This document shows, in pieces, positions 63,899-64,000 of a stretch of DNA of 64,000 nucleotides (its first letter is position 1; the number at the start of each line of letters is the position of its first letter). Under the pieces are notes generated by a model. The model saw only the letters and a list, made by a program, of their open reading frames with translations. It had not been told where the DNA came from and searched no databases. The position numbers and the translations under genes are program-made. This stretch comes from Bog-756 sp963829235. GTDB lineage: Bacteria; Actinomycetota; Acidimicrobiia; Acidimicrobiales; RAAP-2. The DNA is taken from contig CAWHIF010000007.1 in NCBI GenBank assembly GCA_963829235.1, positions 84,830 to 148,829 of the forward strand, written 5' to 3'.

Positions 63899-64000
63899 TC
63901 AACGCCACTCGTCCCTGGCCGACACGACCCCGTCGGTTGCCGTGAGCAGGGTGCCGGCGCAGAGCGTCCGGTTGTTGTTGCGCATGCGCCACTGCATGAG
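63899..64000 (-). CDS. C-terminal end of an unidentified gene (partial)
   Basis: The reverse frame enters from beyond 64000 and ends at TGA 63899-63901. The visible last 33 residues include MQWRMRNNNRTLCAGTLLT and end SARDEWR. Codon bias is coding-like. It may be a regulator of the phosphonate-type genes, but too little is present. Confidence 0.5.
   Translation of the reverse strand, partial: LMQWRMRNNNRTLCAGTLLTATDGVVSARDEWR

Overview
This is a GC-rich chromosomal window from an actinobacterium, most likely an uncultured member of the Acidimicrobiia. The evidence is the family mix: actinobacterial-type xylose isomerase, an F420-type (DDN) oxidoreductase, paired LCP proteins, a SigB/SigF partner-switching cluster, very GC-rich third codon positions and leaderless-type promoters. 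This placement is inference; no ribosomal gene is present. No prophage, IS element, integrase or CRISPR array was seen.

Layout. 0.2-2.8 kb: xylA-xylB operon. 3.8-7.4 kb: a secreted protein, then STAS antagonist, RsbW-like protein, SigB/SigF-type sigma factor, second STAS protein and an intact anti-sigma ATPase. 7.7-20.3 kb: surface and envelope block with a 1266-residue beta-helix/IPT adhesin-like protein, an ECF sigma factor coupled to a membrane protein, two convergent LCP paralogues, a sedolisin (S53) protease with a PKD domain, and a DUF5990 gene. 20.5-26.4 kb (minus strand): triple-repeat secreted protein, RsbRD-like sensor, DHA2-type MFS pump, and an ABC-2 exporter whose ATPase carries an extra N-terminal beta domain. 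26.8-33.5 kb: small basic protein, membrane protein, RibD-like reductase, SRPBCC protein, a frameshifted UvrD-like helicase, and a TetR/MFS pair with a frameshift. 33.6-39.4 kb: autoregulated HTH/Clp-N pair, MoxR-DUF58-TgpA-like operon lacking the transglutaminase core, GAP-family transporter, DUF1905 protein. 40-50 kb: CoA transferase, chorismate mutase, GH113-like secreted protein, orphan solute-binding lipoprotein, double MarR-like protein, and a GAF-GAF-PAS-cyclase with a coiled-coil neighbour. 50-60.7 kb: small conserved proteins, DUF523 protein, lipoprotein-MFS pair, beta-helix protein, and a GntR-regulated ABC exporter. 61-64 kb: DDN enzyme, tRNA-Glu, tRNA-Gln, and a phosphonate-type oxidoreductase/phosphatase pair broken by about ten frameshifts.

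Regulation. Two autoregulator-type genes (33599 and 60677) have TTGACA-like promoters whose -10 box lies 8 bases before the start codon, so their mRNAs are probably leaderless, with dyads on the promoter or start. A perfect 8-4-8 palindrome covers the start of the TetR-linked MFS gene. The 4.8-7.4 kb cluster, the RsbRD-like protein and the GAF-cyclase point to strong investment in stress and second-messenger signalling.

Integrity. Several otherwise convincing genes carry single-base frameshifts or a nonsense codon, and the intergenic spaces hold short remnants of VOC, SRPBCC and DUF1254 genes. The remnants look like genuine decay. The frameshifts, especially the dense set after 62 kb, may be sequence errors. 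I found no clear-cut new defence or biosynthetic system. The best candidates for something undescribed are the transglutaminase-less TgpA operon, the double-MarR protein beside an orphan binding protein, and the leaderless HTH/Clp-N switch.
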